From Phytoactinopolyspora limicola (GTDB lineage Bacteria; Actinomycetota; Actinomycetes; Jiangellales; Jiangellaceae), in assembly GCF_011320225.1 (NCBI RefSeq), contig NZ_JAAOEN010000002.1:62001-126000 (forward strand): a stretch of DNA of 64,000 nucleotides, written 5' to 3'. Within the stretch, counting starts at the first letter, position 1; every line of letters begins with the position of its first letter. The notes beneath the pieces were generated by a model, which was not told the origin of the DNA, did no database searches, and worked only from the letters and a program-made list of their open reading frames with translations. Both the position numbers and the translations under genes were made by a program. This document shows, in pieces, positions 60,259 to 64,000 of the stretch.

Positions 60259-60936
60259 TCAGGGCGCCAACGCGTGGTGCAACCATCGCTCGACCCCAGA
60301 GATGTGCACCGTCATCCATGACTGCGCCAACTCGGGCTGGTGCTGGGCCAGGGCATCGTAGATGGCCTGATGTTCGTTGAGGGTGCGCTCACCGGCGCCC
60401 TGCTCGGTTAATCCGCGCCAAACCCGGGCCCGTTGCGTCGGCGCCGACAATCCGTCCACCAACGACGCCAACACCAGGTTTCCCGACGCTTGAGCCACGA
60501 TCCGGTGGAACTCGATGTCGCTGGCGACAAGATCCTCCACCGGTGCCTCTGGATCGATGTCGTCGAGCAGCTTACGCAGCTGAGAAAGCTCACCGTCGCT
60601 GATCCGGACCGCCGCCATAGCCGCCCCCGCGGGCTCCATGATCCGTCGGACCTCGAAGAACTGGAGGACGGAATCGTCGCTGTGGAAGTCCACGACGAAG
60701 TTCAGCGCCTCCAGCAGCAGCGGCGACTCCAGGCTGGTCACATAGGTGCCGTCGCCCTGCCGCACGTCCAAGATGTTGATCAGCGCTAGCGCCCGCACGG
60801 CCTCGCGCAACGAGTTCCGGGCCAGGCCCAGCCGCGCGGCAAGGTCAGCCTCACGGGGGAGTCGGTCGCCAGGCGCCAACTCCCCGCTGACGATCATCTC
60901 CTTGATCCTGAGGATCGCCTCGTCAGTGACGGCCAT
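60259..60936 (-). CDS. GntR family regulator (FCD type) of the fuconate operon
   Basis: A 225-residue regulator: winged helix at about 5-70 (ILRIKEMIVSGELAPGDRLP, LAARLGLARNSLREAVRALA, QGDGTYVTSLESPLLLEALN) and an FCD domain (EVRRIMEPAGAAMAAVRISD, SDIEFHRIVAQASGNLVLAS, with metal-binding Asp and His). It is convergent with the aldo-keto reductase gene. Its promoter carries one copy of the motif found twice upstream of the fuconate dehydratase gene, so it should repress both and be released by a sugar acid. Confidence 0.9.
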   Translation of the reverse strand: MAVTDEAILRIKEMIVSGELAPGDRLPREADLAARLGLARNSLREAVRALALINILDVRQGDGTYVTSLESPLLLEALNFVVDFHSDDSVLQFFEVRRIMEPAGAAMAAVRISDGELSQLRKLLDDIDPEAPVEDLVASDIEFHRIVAQASGNLVLASLVDGLSAPTQRARVWRGLTEQGAGERTLNEHQAIYDALAQHQPELAQSWMTVHISGVERWLHHALAP

Positions 60937-60957
60937 ACCGCGCCTGCCTTCTACCAG

Positions 60958-60968
60958 AGATCCGATGT
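60958..60968. promoter_or_regulatory. AGATCCGATGT, single operator of the GntR gene
   Basis: One copy of the ACATCSGATGT motif (one mismatch), 21 bases upstream of the GntR start codon. The bases beyond it (ATTCGG) do not extend the arm. It implies weak autoregulation compared with the double site at 57423-57455. Confidence 0.65.
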
Positions 60969-61030
60969 ATTCGGTTCGCTCAAGTATGCCAGCGTACGAG
61001 GAGCACCGCACCGATCACGGCTTTATGCCA

Positions 61031-61105
61031 CTGAACCGCCCGGCCCTGAACCGCCCGGCCCTGAACCGCCCGGCCCTGAACCGCCCGGCCCTGAACCGCC
61101 CGGCC
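61031..61105. repeat. Five exact tandem copies of a 15-bp unit
   Basis: CTGAACCGCCCGGCC is repeated five times in a row, with a sixth part copy. It lies in the 191-base gap between the GntR promoter and the stop of the luciferase-like gene. A short frame through it would encode LNRPA repeats, but it has no plausible start or ribosome-binding site. Variable copy number between strains is likely. Confidence 0.9.
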
Positions 61106-61127
61106 CTGACCGGAGCCGGAATCGTCG

Positions 61128-62096
61128 TCAGCGGCCGCTGAGCGACGCGACGACCGGGGCGAAATCCTCCATGAGGGCGTCGGGGACGATGTAGTAGGAG
61201 AAGCCGAACCGCGCTCGACGATCATGCATCCGCTCTGCGATGTGTTCGATCGGCCCGAGAAACACCGGAGGCATATCCAACACCTCCGGGACAGCCGCCT
61301 CAGGCCACCCGTGTGCCTCCGTGTACCGCAGCGCCGCCTCCGCCACGTCGTCGGCGATCACCGGCGAGACCACCATGGACAGCTCCACGTCGCCGAACCG
61401 CCGGCCGGCACCCTCGCGAATCGCCGCGACCTTGCCGGCTATCGTCTCCGCCGTGCGTTCGGACAGCTCCTCGGAGATGGTGCCCTCGGCGAGGGCCCGC
61501 GGCAACACACCCACCGTGTCGGCCTCCCGCCCGGCCAACCGCAGCATCCGCCGGCTTCCCGCGCCGATCTGAATCGGTGGATGTGGGCGCTGGTGGGGTG
61601 TTGGGAAGGTGGACAGCGACGTGATCGTGTACTGCTTTCCGTCGAAGTCCAGCGGCTCCCCGCTGAGCATCCCCTTAAGGACCAGCAACGACTCTTCCAA
61701 CCGGTCCACCCGCCGGCCGGCCGGATCGAACGGCATCCCGGCCCGGTCGTACTCCTCGCGCAGCCAGCCAGCACCCAGTCCCAGCTCGAACCGGCCGCCC
61801 GACAGCACGTCGAGGGTGGCCACCTCCTTGGCCAGCATGACCGGGTGCCGGTAGTCGTTGGCCAGCACCACCGTGCCGACCCGCAGCGTGCGGGTGGCCA
61901 GTGCCGCCGCCGTCAACGCCACCATGGGAGCCAGCTGATCCCCGAACGGCTCTCGGATGAAATGGTCGCGCAGCAGGAACGTGCTGTAGCCGAGTTCCTC
62001 GGCCCGGCGCGCAGTACCGGTCAGCGCCTCCGTCGTCGTTGCGCGCTCGCCGAGCACACCAAATCGGAACGGACGGATCGTCGTCGGGGTGGTCAT
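61128..62096 (-). CDS. Luciferase-like F420/flavin-dependent oxidoreductase
   Basis: A 322-residue TIM-barrel protein: FRFGVLGERATTTEALTGTA, LRDHFIREPFGDQLAPMVAL, LRVGTVVLANDYRHPVMLAK (about residue 70), RFELGLGAGWLREEYDRAGM and PHPPIQIGAGSRRMLRLAGR. These are typical of F420-dependent members. An ATG pair allows a start at 62102 or 62096. It is divergent from the racemase gene; the substrate is unknown. Confidence 0.87.
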   Translation of the reverse strand: MTTPTTIRPFRFGVLGERATTTEALTGTARRAEELGYSTFLLRDHFIREPFGDQLAPMVALTAAALATRTLRVGTVVLANDYRHPVMLAKEVATLDVLSGGRFELGLGAGWLREEYDRAGMPFDPAGRRVDRLEESLLVLKGMLSGEPLDFDGKQYTITSLSTFPTPHQRPHPPIQIGAGSRRMLRLAGREADTVGVLPRALAEGTISEELSERTAETIAGKVAAIREGAGRRFGDVELSMVVSPVIADDVAEAALRYTEAHGWPEAAVPEVLDMPPVFLGPIEHIAERMHDRRARFGFSYYIVPDALMEDFAPVVASLSGR

Positions 62097-62213
62097 AACC
62101 ACGACGCTAGCCGCCCCGTATCCTCAGCACTGGCGGAAGACGGACATGACGTTGCCGGCAGTGCCGCCGAGCCGGCTCGCGCACCACTCGCGCCCTTTTG
62201 AATGGGAGCCTCC

Positions 62214-62942
62214 ATGCACCACGCCGGTATCCTCGCGCACAGCGCCGAAGGCGCCGCCCTCTGCTTCCGGACGTTCTGCCAGCGAGGCTTCGACGACCTC
62301 GGCGAACACATGCACCCCGACGTCACACTCGACTGCATCGCCATGGGGCACAGCATGCCCGCCTGGGAGGCCGGCGACCATCAGAGCATCCGCCCCATTC
62401 TGGCTACCTCGGTGGAGCGGCTCGCGGCTGCTGGTGCGGAGTTCTTCGTATGCCCGGACAACACCGCGCACCTTGCTCTCGAATCTCTCGGCCCTGACCT
62501 CGCCCTGCCCGGCCTACACATCGCCGCCGTCGTAGCCGAACACGCCCGGCAGACCGGCTACACCCGGGTAGGTGTCCTCGGTACGTCGTACACCATGGAG
62601 GGCCCGATCTACCCGCGGGAGCTAGCCGCTCGTGGTCTTGCCGCGGGCATTCCCGAACCCGACGAGCGGGCCGCCGTCAACCGGATCATCTTCGACGAGC
62701 TTGTCAACGGCGTATTCACCGACGCCGCACGGGCGCTCTATGTCAGCGTCATCGAGCGGCTCCGCGAGAACGGATGCGACGCCGTCGCCCTGGTCTGCAC
62801 CGAGATCCCATTGCTCATTCCCGCCGAGGTTTCCCCCCTGCCGATACTCGACTCCACCCGGCTCCTGGCCCGGGCCGCCTACGACGTCGCCGCCGGCCAC
62901 CAGCCGCTGCCCACCTGGCGCGGCGGTCCCGTAGCGGCCTGA
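62214..62942 (+). CDS. Aspartate/glutamate racemase family protein
   Basis: A 242-residue protein with two half-domains, each carrying a catalytic Cys: FFVCPDNTAHLALE (about residue 82) and VALVCTEIPLLIPAEVSPLP (about 189). MHHAGILAHSAEGAALCFRT at the start and GVLGTSYTMEGPIYPRELAA in the middle are typical. It inverts the alpha-carbon of an amino acid without PLP. GGGAG stands before the ATG. The preceding 111-base gap to the luciferase-like gene holds both promoters. Confidence 0.87.
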   Translation: MHHAGILAHSAEGAALCFRTFCQRGFDDLGEHMHPDVTLDCIAMGHSMPAWEAGDHQSIRPILATSVERLAAAGAEFFVCPDNTAHLALESLGPDLALPGLHIAAVVAEHARQTGYTRVGVLGTSYTMEGPIYPRELAARGLAAGIPEPDERAAVNRIIFDELVNGVFTDAARALYVSVIERLRENGCDAVALVCTEIPLLIPAEVSPLPILDSTRLLARAAYDVAAGHQPLPTWRGGPVAA

Positions 62943-62985
62943 CGTCGCCGGCCAGAGGTTTTCGGTGGTTCGTCCGCCGGACGCT

Positions 62986-63786
62986 TCACCAGGTCAGTGG
63001 CACCAATTCACCACGATCATCGTCCCAGGCACCCTGGGCCAGGCGGGTGGAACGAGGCGGCGCCGACGGCTCGAACCCGGCAACGACCCGTAAGCCGGCC
63101 AGCACCTCCTCCGGGCGGACGGTCGGCGTCTGATGCTCTAATACGCAACGAACGGCGGGTACCGGCCCAGACTCGTCAAACTCCGCCCGAAGGACCGCGC
63201 CGCGGGTATCGATAGTGCGCACACCCTTCTTGGTGCGACGCTCAACCTCAACGGTCGGAGCGGCGACCAACGCCTCCACGGCCGCCCGGGCCACCGCCGG
63301 GTCCACGTCCGGAAGCTCGATCAACCACACCGACGCCGCGAGTTCATCCGCCAACGCCGCACCACCAGTGCTGGCCACCTCGGCGACGGCCACGATGTCC
63401 AGGCCTGGGGGCAATGCCGCGTCGAGAGCCGCACGGACATCCTCGGGCCGGCGCTGCTCGGTGAGCGAGATCTCGAGATACTCGGCTTCGCTGGCCGCTC
63501 CCGTGGGCGCGGCGCCGGCGAAGGAGATCTTCGGATGGGGCGTGAACCCATGTGAATAGGCCATCGGCACATGCGCACGACGCAGCGCACGCTCGAACGA
63601 CCGCTGGAAATCCCGGTGACTCGCGAAGCGCAGCCGGCCTCGTTTGGCGAACCTGACGCGCAGCTTCTGCACGGCCGGCAGTTGGTCTCGCTCTGGAGCT
63701 GGCCGCGGACCCCGCCGTGGTGGCGTGGATGCGTCTCCTGTCACAGCGCCTGGTGCATCAGCGGTAGGGCTCGACGATCCGTTCAC
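62986..63786 (-). CDS. DUF2344 / TIGR03936 family protein
   Basis: A 266-residue protein; after a disordered Pro/Arg-rich start (1-40), the domain begins KLRVRFAKRGRLRFASHRDF, then RRAHVPMAYSHGFTPHPKIS (about 70) and EYLEISLTEQRRPEDVRAAL. It is the small partner of a radical-SAM protein in actinobacteria; its function (possibly rRNA/tRNA modification) is not settled. The matching radical-SAM gene should lie just outside the window. Normally RNase E/G and rplU follow it; here about 7.5 kb of other genes intervene. Confidence 0.88.
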   Translation of the reverse strand: MNGSSSPTADAPGAVTGDASTPPRRGPRPAPERDQLPAVQKLRVRFAKRGRLRFASHRDFQRSFERALRRAHVPMAYSHGFTPHPKISFAGAAPTGAASEAEYLEISLTEQRRPEDVRAALDAALPPGLDIVAVAEVASTGGAALADELAASVWLIELPDVDPAVARAAVEALVAAPTVEVERRTKKGVRTIDTRGAVLRAEFDESGPVPAVRCVLEHQTPTVRPEEVLAGLRVVAGFEPSAPPRSTRLAQGAWDDDRGELVPLTW

Positions 63787-63810
63787 CCCACCAGCCTACC
63801 CACCCCTGGT

Positions 63811-63988
63811 GTGCACCTGATCGTCGTTTTGTCATCTGATCGTCTTTATGGCGACGATCAGATGCATCGATGGCGGCGACGGGGTGTGTCGACGGGCGGT
63901 AGTGGCCTCTGATCGCCGCCACGATACGGGACGCTTGGCGATCAGATGCGCGAACCGACGGCTGACGTCCGGTGGTGCATCTGATCGT
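63811..63988. repeat. Second cluster of TGCAYCTGATCG-type repeats
   Basis: The last 214 bases have no gene but at least six copies of the motif: forward at 63811, 63831, 63903 and 63974, inverted at 63851 and 63937. ATCTGATCGTC and GACGATCAGAT (63833-63862) pair into an 11-bp stem with an 8-base loop. The cluster is cut by the window edge. Confidence 0.85.
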
Positions 63989-64000
63989 GTTGGGTCGGCG

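Noticed and set aside
61031-61105. Possible CRISPR-like array
   Set aside because: The 15-bp units follow each other without spacers; it is a plain tandem repeat.
60746-61141. Protein with LNRPA repeats
   Set aside because: The frame is antisense to the start of the GntR gene and its repeats come from the tandem DNA repeat; no ribosome-binding site.

Overview
The window is 64 kb of very GC-rich DNA (third positions nearly all G or C, many GTG starts, TTG at rsfS) with TetR, GntR, PadR and ECF-sigma genes in large numbers and several F420-type luciferase-like oxidoreductases. This is the profile of an actinomycete chromosome. The style of the intergenic palindromes made me think of Jiangellaceae, but I cannot confirm a genus from sequence alone. 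One tRNA gene is present (tRNA-Ala, anticodon GGC, at 44401-44473). There are no rRNA genes, no CRISPR array, no intact transposase, and no clear prophage.

Region 1-9221 is one long plus-strand operon: the tail of a beta-decarboxylating dehydrogenase, a complete dipeptide/oligopeptide-type ABC importer (lipoprotein, two permeases, two ATPases), an M20 metallopeptidase/deacylase, an aldehyde dehydrogenase and an SDR dehydrogenase. Almost every junction is an ATGA/GTGA overlap. It looks like uptake plus stepwise oxidation of one unidentified peptide- or amide-like compound. A cluster of short inverted repeats (core TGCAYCTGATCG) follows at 9224-9521. Region 9661-18182 holds an ABC-F ATPase, a phosphatase, an AlkC-type DNA glycosylase, a J-domain membrane protein, a siderophore-interacting-type reductase with a tiny membrane-protein partner, and regulators. 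Region 18202-22267 is a DeoR-regulated sugar-phosphate operon (ROK kinase, PfkB kinase, class II aldolase).

Region 22300-37990 is an accessory stretch of small regulator-effector pairs (FAD monooxygenase/TetR, TrxR-like/MFS with XRE-cupin, acetamidase/GntR). It has many decayed genes: a luciferase-like gene and two methyltransferase genes (the first at 13360) reduced to their two ends, a Nudix tail, a histidine-kinase tail, and a fused ABC-ATPase/rhodanese scar. Several intergenic gaps hold long, perfect or near-perfect palindromes. Region 38043-44473 has an AraC regulator, an MMPL exporter, a peroxiredoxin-ECF sigma pair, a DUF4143 ATPase preceded by four 23-bp repeats, a helicase fragment and the tRNA.

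Region 44562-63786 is built on a conserved minus-strand core block (DUF2344, rplU, rpmA, obg, proB, proA, a 47-residue membrane protein, nadD, rsfS, histidine phosphatase). Two accessory insertions split it. The first (47825-52123) carries PadR, an MFS pump, a luciferase-like protein and a sulfotransferase. The second (55447-62985) carries PolX, an L-fucose/L-fuconate operon with its GntR regulator, another luciferase-like protein and a racemase. Both insertions carry the same 60-70 bp palindrome just upstream of a start codon. A second cluster of the TGCAYCTGATCG repeat closes the window at 63811-63988.
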